Assembly: GCF_019703515.2 (NCBI RefSeq)
Contig: NC_059362.1
Location: 30,668,326 to 30,732,325, forward strand
Direction of reading: 5' to 3'
Length of the DNA stretch: 64,000 nucleotides
Source: Myxocyprinus asiaticus
Lineage: Eukaryota > Chordata > Actinopteri > Cypriniformes > Catostomidae
Shown: piece after piece, positions 34,901 to 45,959 of the stretch
Layout: the number at the start of each line of letters is the position of its first letter
Numbering within the stretch: the stretch's first letter is position 1
The notes under the pieces: model-generated
Told to the model about the DNA's origin: nothing
Databases searched by the model: none
What the model saw: only the letters and a program-made list of their open reading frames with translations
Made by a program: the position numbers and the translations under genes

Positions 34901-37900
34901 CAGCTTCCTCAGACAGCCAAGAGTAAGTACAGCGTGTCAATCCACTCACATGAAAAACACAAAATGGCTTACTCACTCCAATGTTTTTATGAAGGACAGT
35001 GCTTGCTTGGGGCATAAAAATACTTTGCGGCCATCCTTAGTATTTATACTCAGTTTGGCCGGGAACATCAGTGCAAAAGTGATCTTCCGTTTATGTAAGA
35101 GTTTCTTGCATTCCTTGAATCGATCACATTTCTCTCTTGTCGATTTCACAAAGTCTGTAAACAAGTAATGTTGTGATTCTTCCAAGAAAGCTTTCCTTTG
35201 CTCCTCACCTCACGTAACACAAGATCTTTATCAGATGATCTCAGGAATTTGGCCAGGATTGATCGGGGCCTGTCTCCTTCAGCCAATCTACGAGCTGGAA
35301 CCCTGTGAGCTCACTCGATTTCCAGCTTGTGGCCTGTTATGTCGAGCAGACTCGGGAAGAGCTCCTCTAGGAATTTCACCATATCTCTGCCCTCCTCATG
35401 CTCAGGAATTCCAACAATTCGGATGTTATTCCTGTGGCTCCTATTCACAAGATCCTCAAGTTTTCCAATAACGTGTTCCAAATCAACTTTGGTCACCAGC
35501 GGATTATCATATAATTCCCTCTCCGATGACTCCAGATAATCGATCCGCTTCTCAACATCTGCCACTCTTGTAACCAACTCAGAGAATTTTGTTTCCATCA
35601 CCGTAATCAATCGACGTATTACAGCGAGATTTTCTAAGTCAGCAACAACTTTTGTCAGCATCACAAACATGTTGGATAGTTGACGCTGGATTTCCCCGGC
35701 TGCACCATTCAAATCGTGTTCCCGGTCCGCAGGCCCGTCAGAGGTTTCAGCTTGAGCACTTAAGTGTCTTTTAATATCTCCAGAGCCCGAGGATTTTTTG
35801 ACATATTGAATTAATTCAAAGAGCAAATATGTAGCAGGGTGTATCAAATCTCACCGGATTATAACATAAAAATAACTAAAAACTAGCAAAGTGCGCAGAG
35901 CTCATCGCTCAAACTTCTGCTCCTCGCATGGCATCACGTGACTCCCCGCATCCCTAACTTTAAACCAACTGGTGTCAAGGTGATTTTAGTAGAGTTACCC
36001 ACAGTTGGCCAAGCAGAGTTACCACATGTGTAATTCATCACATTAACTCATACATATTAAACAAACATTTACAAACAGAAAGTGTCATAATATGGTCAAA
36101 ATTTTTAACAATATATTGTTTTATTATTTAAGAGAAAGTAGTGAAAGTAGTGCTTGTGCTATCTTTCTATAAAATAAATGCCATTTGGTTTGGTAATTTC
36201 TTGTCTAATGCATTGACATTCAAGCATTTTTAAGAATGGCTTAAGTGTCCATATACCTTTTGGGGCCACTGTATAAGTGGCTCCTGTCCTTCAATTGAGG
36301 CATCCTACTTTACTAATCTGAATATTTAAAATAAATTGTCTAGAATAGAATACTCACCCATCAAGCAGAGAGATTAGTAGGGGTTTCGCCTCCTCAAACA
36401 CAGTCTCTTGGCTGTCTTCTGGACCATGTACTCTGCAAATCAATTCATAATGGACACATGCTACATCAACCACCACATTGGGCCCTGTTTAAAATGGTGT
36501 TTGTAGAAATGTTGTGCAGAGTCCAAATACCTCTCAAACTCAAATATTTTGTTCATAGCAGGGCTTTTAATGCAATTTACAAGAACAGAGTCCTGCAAAA
36601 GAAGGGTGAGCATAGATGATTAATTCAGGGTGGAGGATGTAGAGCAGGGGTCGGCAACCTATGGCACGCATGCCAGCATTGGCACGTGGAGGGGTAATCA
36701 CTGGCACACCAGCAACGGCGAGAGAGAAGTAGACTATTTTATTTTATAAATTCCGCACCTGCATTCCAATCTACATCTTGATGCAATCCTTCCTCATGAT
36801 CACGCAGCGTGTTTTCATGAGCTGAATGGTAGGCTAAACAAAAAGTTAAAATGTGACGAGACTGCAGTATACCCAACAGACTTGTGCAGCGCGTGCAAGT
36901 CAATCATGCATCACAAGCCGGCAGCACTTCACTTTCGGTTAATCGTGCGAGTAAACGCGCTCGCTTTGCTTCGGTCAAGCTGCGTGGATGACAGCCTACA
37001 TTCCTTGTTTCATTTGTTTCTTTTTGCTTTCAGAGCAACACATGATGTAATAAGGAAAACACCACTATTAATCCTTGAGATTTCACATACAGGTACACCC
37101 TCCTTAAACCATGGTCACACTCAAAATTACATTAAATGATTAAAAGAGAAAACATAAACCCACATAGTGGGTTTAAAAAATCTGAGTCTATTCAAAATAT
37201 AAATTCAACCTGGAAATAAAGTTTTAGGTTTTTGCAGGTGCAATTCATTGAAAAGGGCTTAATAGTTGATCGGCTTGTGATGTGCGAATGACTTGCACTC
37301 GCAGCGCGAGTCTCGTCACACTCCCCGCTGTGTGATCATGAGGAATGATTACATCAAGATGTCGATTGGAATGCATGTGCGAAAAACTTCATATAAGTAA
37401 AATAGCCTGCTCCTCTCTTGCTGTTGCTTACATGCTAGTAATTACCCCTCTGCGTGATTTTGAAAAATGTATGACATAATATAAGAAATATTTAAGATTC
37501 CAAACAATTTCGTGATCAGTAATCAAATAAGCTAATTTGTGACATTAACTGTGTTAACTCATTTTGTACAAAAGGACAGGTTTTCTTTCATTAAAGCACT
37601 TTCACAAGATGCTCAGAAAATTCACATGCAGAATCATGATTATATCATAATCATTGGGTTTTGCACATTTTTCACTCAAACTGTTATGCTGATAATATCA
37701 TTTGTAATGAAAAATAAACTATTAAATTAGAAAAAATGAAAAATAGAAATAGTTGTGGACTCAAACTTTTGAAAAGGGTGCTTGGGTTGGTACAGCCATT
37801 GACCAGGAAAATAAAAGATGGCAATCCATGTCAAAAAGGTTGCTGACCCCTGATGTAGAGCATGGTGATGGTGGCCATAACAGCCTCCATAAACACTACA

Positions 37901-40900
37901 AATAATAAATTCTCTCACATCGCTGATGGCCTGCACCAATGCTTCACATGATGAGGACCTTAAAATGGAAAATAAGATTTAGAATGCCTCCTTGACATAC
38001 AGCATTACCAAAACATGTGGCTATAAACACTTGGTCATAAACATAAAGAAGGTTACATCTGCTCTGTGAAATTACAGATTATTACAACATCCAATAACAC
38101 AGGGCTGTAACCACCACAGACATTGAGGGAAAGACATCCCTACCCACCCCCCAAATTCAAAGTCAATAGTGGTCAATCATGATTGGGTTTTCAATTACCT
38201 ATTATTAAACTTTTACATTTGTTTATTCCCAATCTAGGCTATTTACTTAAATTCTTGCAATAAAATTTACTGTAATATACATTATTACACGGCTCTCTGG
38301 AATACTCGAGTCTGATTGGTTAATCAAGCCATCCAGCAGTCTGATATTTCTGAATAATGACTGCACATATTTACAAGTAAGCTAATACAATAATTTCAAC
38401 TCAGATCAGTATTTCATTTGTTACATTTATTTGGCAAGCAGTCTTGTAATAAGCGGAACAATGAGCAGTCAGATGTCATTTTGCGCAACATCACTTTACA
38501 TAACTCGGACACAAACCGGAGGTGGAATTCAGTTGTTTCTGGAGACTCCGCTGTCTCTTTCTTTTTTTGCGATAATGACCGTCTGACTGTAGATTATACC
38601 ATACATAACATATGTTCTGTGAAATTACAGTATAAATGAACATGCAATAACACAGGGCTGCAACCACGATATATATTGATTGACCACTATCATAAGTCGA
38701 TAGTTGTCTAAATCTTGGATATTTGCTTACATCCTTGCAATTACATGTACTGTAACATACATTAATCTATCACTATTAATAAAATATATATGGAGATTAT
38801 TTTACCCATTTGTTGTGGGGGATCCTGGTCTATGATCAAAGGGTAGAATTGGGCGTACTCTGCAGTGGACTCTGATGTTACCCCTCAACTCCTAAACAGA
38901 GAAATTTGTTTCTGGTCAAAATCTTATTTTCATCTACACTGTAAAAACGCTTTGTCAGGTAACCTAAAAATGTGCTTCATGTTTTAAGATCTAAATTAAC
39001 AGGTTTTATTTACGTGAAAAATATTATTTTATAGGACTGAATCAACCCGACTACATTAGTTTACACCCACAAATGTACGTTTTAAGGGTCAGATCAGGTA
39101 AAAATATCTCCTTTAGGTAACAACTGTATAATTGTACATTTTACAACATATTTTATTTAAAATATTATGTAAAAAAATGTACCCACAGCAGGTGATAAAC
39201 ATAACATACTATCCAGGCTTCTATCCTTCATAATCTCAAGTTAACCTACATAAATGGCAAATTTGTACCCTATAAATACATTAAAAACATGAACATACAA
39301 ATCTGAAAATCAAGTACGTACAATCAAGCTATTGTGAAGCAACCTCCTTCTCTGCCTCTCCTCTCTACACCTTTCCTTCTCTTCCTGTAAAGAGTGCTCA
39401 AGTGCAGCCACCTGAGCCTGGAACTCTACAGACAAGGCACAAAGGCAAAAAACATCTTCATATCTATGCATTCATGTGCATTTAAATATAAATGTGTAAG
39501 TTAAAGGCGAAAACATCTATACATAAGCCATTTGTGGGTTGATTTCCCTGAAAAGTTACACCGTGACTCTGTGATACTATCAAAACACTGATTTGTTTTT
39601 TTGAGCATCCCAATCAGCCCAACACAACAACACTGGCTCAACCAATGGTGTTAGTTTGGGGAGAGACTTTCTGTTTTGTTTGACCAATGGCAGATGATGG
39701 AAGTGTTTGAGAAACCTACTTGAAAACGGCCATTGTTATATTTTGCAATGCCATTTGGTGATGCTATTAGCACTGAAATAACTCACCTTAACAGAAAAAT
39801 GGAAAGCAATGGTTGGTCCAATCAAACACTTATGTTAAATTTAGAAACCTTAGGCAATATTCAACTATTTGTTATCTTATTGATAGTGAGCAGAATGGAA
39901 AGGCCATTGCAAGGACAATGTCTAGGACAATGTGACTGATACCTTTCTTTAGCCACTAATCTCTCAATGGGACATTGGAGCTGGACAGTTTATAGTATCT
40001 TGACAATAGACACAAGTGAAGTGCACAGTAATGTAGCAGGAAGCAATATGTAACTATATAGGTAAAGTTTGACAAGACAAACTTTGATGTTGTCACAACA
40101 CTGCTTGTATTGTCATAGAGGAAGAGACAGTTGGTGAAGAATAAATGGAATGAGATATGGCATGACAGACGAGAGAAGATTGAAGATGAGTGGTTAAGAG
40201 TAAGGGAAGTATGGAGTCTTGGGTTCATCATCCAGGAAGTCAATATGATCAAGCAGTCCTGCTACTGTAAATTAAAGTGCATATGAAGCTACAAATGACC
40301 ACATATATTCTGTACATCCAAGTTCACCTCAATAAAGAACACTCACTCTGTATGTCATTACTTTGGTGATCCTGAATAGCATTTCTGGCAGTGCCCACAC
40401 ATTCAAACAACTGTTTGCTTTGATCCTCCAGTTCTTTGGCAAACCCCATGTAGACTGTAAAGACGTCCCTCAAGTCCTGCTTCAGCACCTGAGAACAACA
40501 CAGTTCACCTGGTGACAGTGATAGCTTTGCAAACAAATTTAAACTACAAATGCACTGAAATGCTAAAATCTTATAAAAAATACATGTTTTTTACTATCAC
40601 CTGAACTTCAGACAGAAGTTTGGAAAGAGCTGCAAATGTGGACTTCTGCCATTTTCTCTGATGTTGATGGTTCTGTCTTTGGGCATGAATCTCCTCATTT
40701 CTTCCACGGCGAAGTTTGCCCAAACACTTTAACGAATTTAGGAAAGGTAAATGGGGTACACTTACAGATATATGTAATCTGTGAACATCATAACTGTCAA
40801 ATAGTACTTCATTACTTTTGATCCTTACAAAAAGTACTGTGGTAATGATATTAGATAATAATGCCATGGTACTTTGATAAATAATATGGTATGAAATTAC

Positions 40901-42552
40901 TATTATTTTCATATACTATGCTATTTCCATTGCACTCTAAGGTACTTCAGAGAATACCATGGAATTACTGTAGTGCATGTCCAAACAACATGGTAATACC
41001 ATGGTATTTTATAACACTTTTTGTAAGTGGAGCTCAACCATAGTTAGCAAATGGTCTTTCTTTGGTCTGTACTGCACATTCGTATATTAGGCACATGAGT
41101 AAATTAGGTGTTACTGGTGAGCACCTGTCATCTGTCTGCAAGCCACTTATCTTGCAGTAAATCCATCTGTCGGGTCAAACACTTGGCTGCTGTGGAGGAT
41201 CAACCTCCATTAGGGTGGTAAGATGCATTTCATGCTAAATTTACTACATCAAGTATCTACATACCTCAGCGAGTCTCAAATGAAGGAGAGCGTTCTCTGT
41301 TTCCAATTCCAAAATACGCTCCTCTTTACTCTAAAAAAGAGAGAGACAATCAGAGGAGAGAAAGGTTTAACATATATTTAAAGTAACATATAGTATACTT
41401 TACATACAACTATACAGATTACACATGTAGTATCATAAATATATACAACAGAAGTCAAATAAAACAAACTGAAGGTTCAGCTGATTATTGTCAATTATCC
41501 ATAAAACTCAATTGACACACCTGTGCTGCCTACTTAGACAGCACTTCTGTGCATAATACTTATAAGCATCATTCAATCCTAGTGTTCAAATGAGCTTAAG
41601 ATGCCCCAAAATGATGTCTATGCAGGTATTTTTGGGTATCATGTATTATTTAGTATAATGTATAATTTTATGTGTCTGTGTAATTCAGTTGCACCTTAAA
41701 AAAAAATAAATAATAATAATAATAAAAATGTGGTGGCAGCACCATGGTACAATGATGGTATCAGATGGTAATACTATGGTACTTTGATATATATCATGGT
41801 ACCTAATGATTACCATATTCATATACCATGCTATTTACATGGTGATCCAAGGTACTTTCATGGTACATGTCCAAAATAAAACATGGTATGACCATGTTAA
41901 TAACAAGTACTTTTGTTTGTGGTATCACACAAAAACAAAAATCAAGAATCCGAAATTATAATACTGGCCTAGCATGAGCCCATCAGCTAAAGTGTGCCAT
42001 CAGGTCAAATGGGCCAGATAAGGTTGGAGTGTTATAGTTCTTTAAGATTTAATATCCAAACACTGCAAACTATTTTAAACAGTTGCTACATTAGTACTTG
42101 GATCAAACATGGATCAAATTATATATTTGTCTGAGTTTGTTAAGGCAGGGAAAATAATTTCAGAGGCTGGATGAGAAAACAGCGGATTAATGCCATGGCA
42201 TGCTAACTGCACCTTTAAATTTAAAAGGTTTATATATTCATAAGTAACTATTAAACATCTAAACTTGTGCTTTAATTGTATTTAACCTGGAATATTCCTT
42301 TAAAGTTATAATTTGTTGTTATTATAACACCTACAAATCCACCTCTATTTCTCTCAACTCAACCTCCCCCACTACTATTTTAACACATTTATTTGTAATG
42401 CAATGCTATTGAATTAGAAATAATTGTAAATAAATTAAAAGAGCACATTTGGTTATACTATACAAATGCACTCGCCCATTTCACCTGAACATAGCAATGC
42501 ATGATGACCAAAAAGTGGGTCACTTTACCTGTTAAACTCATCACACTACCTA

Positions 42553-42620
<68 letters not shown>

Positions 42621-42779
42621 TATATTGTAGACAGTAGATATGCTCACAAATTAAGCGCAATTAAAGTATAAAGATTTACCAGCAGTAATAGGCTACAAAA
42701 GGACACTCACCCGTAGTTTATGCTCTAGAAGGTGGACTTGGTGCGCAAAAATCTGATCTCGATTAATAAACAGCGGCAT
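22791..42779 (-). CDS. kif25: kinesin family member 25 (C-terminal motor), 15 coding exons with one in-frame stop
   Basis: Kinesin-14-like, minus-end-directed microtubule motor; the human protein restrains centrosome separation. Exons in order: 42711-42779, 41265-41330, 40601-40726, 40347-40488, 39322-39425, 38806-38891, 37919-37958, 36531-36592, 36358-36432, 29707-29850, 29410-29586, 27426-27580, 26543-26767, 26175-26330, 22791-22948. All have AG/GT sites and compatible phases, giving 594 codons. N-terminal coiled coil ([31 protein letters not shown]), then the neck-motor junction [15 protein letters not shown]-loop [11 protein letters not shown], switch I DSSRSH, switch II DLAGSE, and [27 protein letters not shown] and [13 protein letters not shown] at the end. 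Exon 13 carries TGA at 26733-26735 as codon 427, so as read the product loses switch II and everything after. All other exons look intact. Confidence 0.88.
23182..23728. mobile_element. TIR element, TAAAGANCACCTATTATGG ends
   Basis: The left end TAAAGATCACCTATTATGGT is inverted at the right end ACCATAATAGGTGCTCTTTA. It is a 547 bp non-coding element in the large kif25 intron 14. Confidence 0.88.
24096..25961. mobile_element. middle TIR element of the nest
   Basis: AATAGAGTGCAACAGT at the left is matched by ACTGTTGCACTCTAT at the right. Further inward, CCATTCATTTTTTCCATAGA mirrors the right-hand TCTATGGGAAAAAGGAATGG. It is interrupted by the inner Tc1. Confidence 0.75.
24503..25645 (-). mobile_element. 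inner Tc1-type element, deleted transposase
   Basis: The ends CACTGGCGGCCAAAAGTTTG and the inverted CTTTGGCTGCCAGTG bound 1,143 bp. TA precedes the left end; the right flank is TT, probably mutated. Minus-strand fragments at 25082-25402 ([20 protein letters not shown]) and 24822-25142 ([18 protein letters not shown]) are the DNA-binding part of a Tc1 transposase. The catalytic domain has been deleted, with only [13 protein letters not shown] remnants after the join. Confidence 0.9.
26175..26330 (-). CDS. kif25: kif25 exon 14
   Basis: It encodes [40 protein letters not shown] and [12 protein letters not shown]. This is the alpha-4/alpha-5 region of the motor. The donor GTGAGA is 16 bp from the end of a repeat at 26158. 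Confidence 0.9.
26543..26767 (-). CDS. kif25: kif25 exon 13 with in-frame TGA
   Basis: Acceptor TTTATTGCAG, donor GTAAGT. In the frame fixed by exon 12 it reads [11 protein letters not shown], then TGA (26733-26735), then [18 protein letters not shown], a Ser/Pro/His-rich loop ([14 protein letters not shown]) and [16 protein letters not shown]. The downstream part is unmistakable motor, so the frame is right and the stop falls in the variable loop before switch II. CGA to TGA (a CpG transition) would explain it. Confidence 0.82.
27426..27580 (-). CDS. kif25: kif25 exon 12 (switch I)
   Basis: It encodes [46 protein letters not shown] replaces the usual NSSRSH. It ends in phase 1 at the donor GTATGA. 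Confidence 0.88.
27731..28659. mobile_element. piggyBac-type non-autonomous element, copy 1
   Basis: It is flanked by TTAA at 27727-27730 and 28660-28663. The ends CCCTTAAATGCATG and GCATTTAAGGG are inverted. The interior has GGGTCTTTAATGACCC and, near the right end, AGTCACTAAAGACC. TTAA targets with CCC ends are the piggyBac signature. It lies between kif25 exons 11 and 12 and has no transposase. Confidence 0.88.
28812..29288. mobile_element. fold-back MITE, GTGGCCCC ends
   Basis: The left arm TGTGGCCCCTAAATTATTTG mirrors the right arm AAATAATTTTTTGGGCCACT. The second arm motif CGCTTAAGTCACATTTAAA mirrors TTTAAATGTGGCTTAAGTG. A relic of the same family occurs at 35962-36275. Confidence 0.85.
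29410..29586 (-). CDS. kif25: kif25 exon 11
   Basis: It encodes [40 protein letters not shown] and [31 protein letters not shown] is a standard motor-domain block. Confidence 0.9.
29707..29850 (-). CDS. kif25: kif25 exon 10 (P-loop)
   Basis: It encodes [20 protein letters not shown], then [19 protein letters not shown] and KAASELF. The nucleotide-binding P-loop GQTGSGKT is intact. Confidence 0.93.
30004..30791. mobile_element. hAT-type element whose right end was hit by a LINE
   Basis: The left end TAGAGATGCACTGATGTATC and the right end GGTAATATTGGTGCATCCCTA are inverted, with the ATCGGTATC-type subterminal repeats usual for this fish family. The left flank is ACTCTTAA (29996-30003). The matching right flank now lies beyond the LINE, at 35957-35964 (ACTTTAAA, 6 of 8 identical). 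Confidence 0.8.
30797..31184 (-). other. segment between two A-rich tails, candidate 3' transduction
   Basis: It is not LINE-like. Part of it (CAGTAACACTTTACTATG and AATATTTGTTAATGTTATG) resembles another common fish repeat. On the minus strand it ends in an A-rich run containing AATAAA just before the target duplication. Confidence 0.55.
31314..34217 (-). pseudogene. LINE ORF2 (endonuclease and reverse transcriptase), several frame breaks
   Basis: Order on the minus strand: apurinic-type endonuclease at 33849-34217 ([24 protein letters not shown]); linker at 33137-33556; RT at 32280-33090 ([45 protein letters not shown]); the YADD box ([12 protein letters not shown]) at about 32110-32121; then the C-terminal region 31314-31877 ([15 protein letters not shown]). 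The order and motifs are those of L1-clade elements, probably the Tx1 group common in fish. Five or more frames are needed to read it. Confidence 0.9.
34970..35850 (-). pseudogene. LINE ORF1 (coiled coil plus RRM-like), frameshifted
   Basis: The main fragment at 35311-35847 has a coiled-coil stretch ([19 protein letters not shown]) and [19 protein letters not shown], typical of the L1 ORF1 RNA-binding domain. Another frame at 34973-35185 continues with [20 protein letters not shown] and [18 protein letters not shown], the C-terminal domain. Confidence 0.85.
35962..36290. repeat. relic of the GTGGCCCC MITE (right part only)
   Basis: TTCATCACATTAACT, GGCTTAAGTGTCC and GGGGCCACTGTA match the 28812-29288 element. 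The left part is missing. Confidence 0.75.
36358..36592 (-). CDS. kif25: kif25 exons 8 and 9 (36531-36592, 36358-36432)
   Basis: Exon 8 reads [20 protein letters not shown]. Exon 9 reads [20 protein letters not shown] then SLLDG. They are separated by a 98 bp intron (GTATTT...TTTGCAG). This is the beta-strand region before the P-loop. Confidence 0.9.
36645..37852. mobile_element. hAT (Charlie-like) non-autonomous element with perfect 8 bp duplication
   Basis: ATGTAGAG flanks both sides (36637-36644 and 37853-37860). The ends CAGGGGTCGGCAACCT and GGTTGCTGACCCCTG are the classic hAT form. Long subterminal arms are inverted (ATGATCACGCAGCGTG and the mirrored GCTGTGTGATCATGAGG). It is 1,208 bp with no transposase and lies in the kif25 intron between exons 7 and 8. 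Confidence 0.93.
37919..38891 (-). CDS. kif25: kif25 exons 6 and 7 (38806-38891, 37919-37958)
   Basis: Exon 6 encodes the start of the motor, [20 protein letters not shown]. Exon 7 is a 40-base exon reading [13 protein letters not shown]. Phases 2 and 0 match the neighbours. Confidence 0.85.
38057..38785. repeat. local direct duplication
   Basis: CTGTGAAATTACAG, then AATAACACAGGGCTG, then a run of related words ending ACTGTAA(T/C)ATACATTA, occur at about 38066-38290 and again at about 38620-38765, some 550 bp apart and in the same orientation. Similarity is partial. No TIRs are seen, so it may be one repeat family or a tandem duplication. Confidence 0.65.
39322..41330 (-). CDS. kif25: kif25 exons 2 to 5, coiled-coil region
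   Basis: Exons 41265-41330, 40601-40726, 40347-40488 and 39322-39425 encode [60 protein letters not shown] and [19 protein letters not shown]. Heptad-like patterns support a coiled-coil stalk before the motor. Confidence 0.85.
40790..41035. repeat. CATGGTAC-rich repeat, copy 1
   Basis: It has dense CATGGTA/TACCATG words (TGCCATGGTACTTTGATAA, CAACATGGTAATACCATGG). The internal order matches the copies at 41.7 and 51.0 kb. It lies in a kif25 intron. Confidence 0.75.
41728..41935. repeat. CATGGTAC-rich repeat, copy 2
   Basis: GGTATCAGATGGTAATACTA, TCATATACCATGCTATTTAC, GGTACATGTCCAAAATAAA. Same order as copy 1, and as copy 3 in reverse. Confidence 0.75.
42553..42618. repeat. (AT)n microsatellite
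   Basis: About 65 bp of uninterrupted alternating AT in kif25 intron 1. Confidence 0.97.
42711..42779 (-). CDS. kif25: kif25 first coding exon
   Basis: ATG at 42777-42779; it encodes [20 protein letters not shown] then KLR, with donor GTGAGT. I chose this ATG because it opens a clean 69-base exon in phase 0 with exon 2. The promoter lies to the right, about 42.8-43.0 kb, without a clear motif. Confidence 0.78.
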
Positions 42780-44374
42780 TTGGAGTGAGAGTAATAAGAA
42801 CAGAATGTGAATTGAAACAGTAAATGCTGGTCAACTCATATGCGGTTTGTCTGAGAGATGTAATCGGATTACCTGCCTGCGCACACCAGCCTATTTTGGC
42901 GTCCTACTTTTCTGTTCTTTCAGATCTGAATTACGATTTAATATCCTTTTACATTGTTTTCAGTCCACTGTATGAAACTTTGTGTTAATTTACTATAATG
43001 TGACCTTTAAATGTTCAATTTCACACATGTGCAATACATAGATCTACAGTACCGGTAATATGATATTTGACGCCCCCTACTGTCTGCTTCCATAATTGTT
43101 TGGGGCGCTAAGGTTAGTTTGGGTTTTGTCACAACTCTCACAAAATAGGACACAGCGATCTTCTTTAACTTCTTTATTAAGCAGGAATACAGTAAGGGCG
43201 TAATATGTAAACAGCCTTTTCCCCTGAGGTTTAAATTATCATTGGGAGGTAGTATTAAAGAACAGGACACGTATTTAAAGGCTGTCTATGGGAAGCACAG
43301 GATAGAGGTTAATTTAGCTTTTTGGCACATATGTCATTATCTAAGGCAGTTTTCTACTGCACAGTAGACAGGTTCAATTCTTAATACTAGGTCCAATTTC
43401 CATTCTGCTGGAACCAGATTCTCTTCATTCTAATGTTCACTCAGTAATTTGTTTCCTTATTAAAAAAAGTTTTACTTCTAAAGAAATGAACAGTAATTTT
43501 GAAACATATGTATAAAACCATGCCCACTCATGTGAGATGAAGAGTTCAGTCATATAAGTAAATTGATAAAAGCTCTTTTATTCTACATGGGGCAGGGGCA
43601 CCTCATGGGGGCAGCCATATTAGCATCACATGAACAGCTAGAATACTACTCACTTAATCTCAGTAACTGCCATGTTATTAGACACTTTCATTCATGGATT
43701 AAATGAATCCTGGTTTACTGTGCATAGTGAATTTCTACAATGGCATTGGTAACTCCTAAACTACTGTTTGAATGATGGAGCATTCACGCCACTAGGTGTC
43801 AGTGTAAACCAACGTTAGCCACTTCGACATAATTCAAAAAATGACTGAGTGTACCTTTAACAGACTGAACACAAACAACATTTTATAATCCAATCAGATT
43901 CTCATTGACAATACATGTTGACAACTGTAATACATGGACAGGCACAGATTTAATCCCAATAAAAGATCAACAGATTTAGCTCAGCAACCATCAACAATGA
44001 ACAAGAGGGAAAGGAATGTCTTAAAAGCCTTTCAATAAATCCTCTTCATGTACCATAAATCATTAAAGACTAAAGGGAACACATTAGTGTTCTTCCCAAA
44101 AATACATCAGATACACTGTATATGAGATATGATATAACAGGAGATTATTTCAAGATATAAGTGCATTTGTAAATCCTTTGTATTTGGGTTTGTTATACTA
44201 CTCTTCCCTATATTTACAGTGCACACAAGAACTGACTTGAGTATGTAATTGCTTTAGTGTTATAAGAGCCTGTTAAGATTTTAAACACCTGTCTGAATAT
44301 TACAATTTACAGATTGATTAAATGTTCAACATTACAGTGCAGTAACATATGACTACATCATCAGTACTCCATCC
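42780..44374. other. intergenic between kif25 and the acat2 relic
   Basis: The kif25 promoter is presumably at the left of this stretch, but no core motif stands out. No coding exon is recognised; the ORF at 43007-43270 (-) is not supported. Confidence 0.5.
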
Positions 44375-44545
<171 letters not shown>

Positions 44546-44857
44546 CTATAGGGGCGGAGAGACACATAAATGAAATGTTAAATTACGGTGTAAACACATG
44601 GATACTTTCAAGGAGAAATGTCCTCATTGATCATCTATAAAACACAAAAGACTTCACAAACAGGTGGATAAGTAGAGCTTTTTCCTGGACAGTTTAAACC
44701 CAGAAATCATGAAGTAGGTCTGTCACTGAGAGCTTTAGAGAAAAAAGGTTCAGTAAAGCTGAACTCCAATTATGTCAGTAAGGGAGTGACTGATCATGAT
44801 CATTTTATCCTCTATTTACTGTTGTACAGAATCCTTGGATAACTTGAGTTTGTGTCA

Positions 44858-45055
<198 letters not shown>

Positions 45056-45424
45056 TTACAGATGCACAAGTAAAAACAGAGAAACAACTGAAACTATATT
45101 TGCAAGTTTAAGACAAAGTTGACTGGATAAAAAGGGAAGGGTTGTCAATTAGTCAATACAAATACAATAATATTTTGAATTTATCTATTGTTTATGGATA
45201 TGTATACATCCCCTTTATCTTTCTTTCTGAATTTGGATTGTGGAGAATGCTGCTTTTAATAAACAGTTTGGATTCATTTGAAACTCTAATTGTTTTTGTA
45301 TTGATCCTCTGACTGCCCGTAACTATAGTGCCAAGTTTCATAAGCAGCCTCTGAATGCAAGAATTCATTTTTCATTCATATGGTTGAATTAAATCCTGCA
45401 GTGACTCAATACCTAACAGACTTA

Positions 45425-45610
<186 letters not shown>

Positions 45611-45738
45611 TCATCAGTCTTTGTGATAATGTACAGGAGACTTACCTCCAATTAGTAAAGGAAAGAAATAAACTGGACAAACTGCAAGAAAACAGTACAA
45701 TGGGCCCCCATACCAAATGTGGAATAACGTTTTTGTTA

Positions 45739-45954
<216 letters not shown>

Positions 45955-45959
45955 TCATT

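Larger units (their letters stand above)
30783..35961 (-). mobile_element. L1/Tx1-type LINE with 14 bp target duplication and possible 3' transduction
   Basis: The direct repeat GCATCCCTAACTTT occurs at 30783-30796 and at 35948-35961. Between them, on the minus strand, are the 5' region (from about 35947), ORF1, endonuclease, reverse transcriptase and a 3' end with an A-rich tail at about 31185-31215. A further segment of about 380 bp follows, then a second A-rich tail directly against the duplication. This is the structure expected for a LINE that read through its own poly-A site in the source locus. All ORFs are frameshifted, so it is dead. It lies in kif25 intron 9. Confidence 0.82.
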
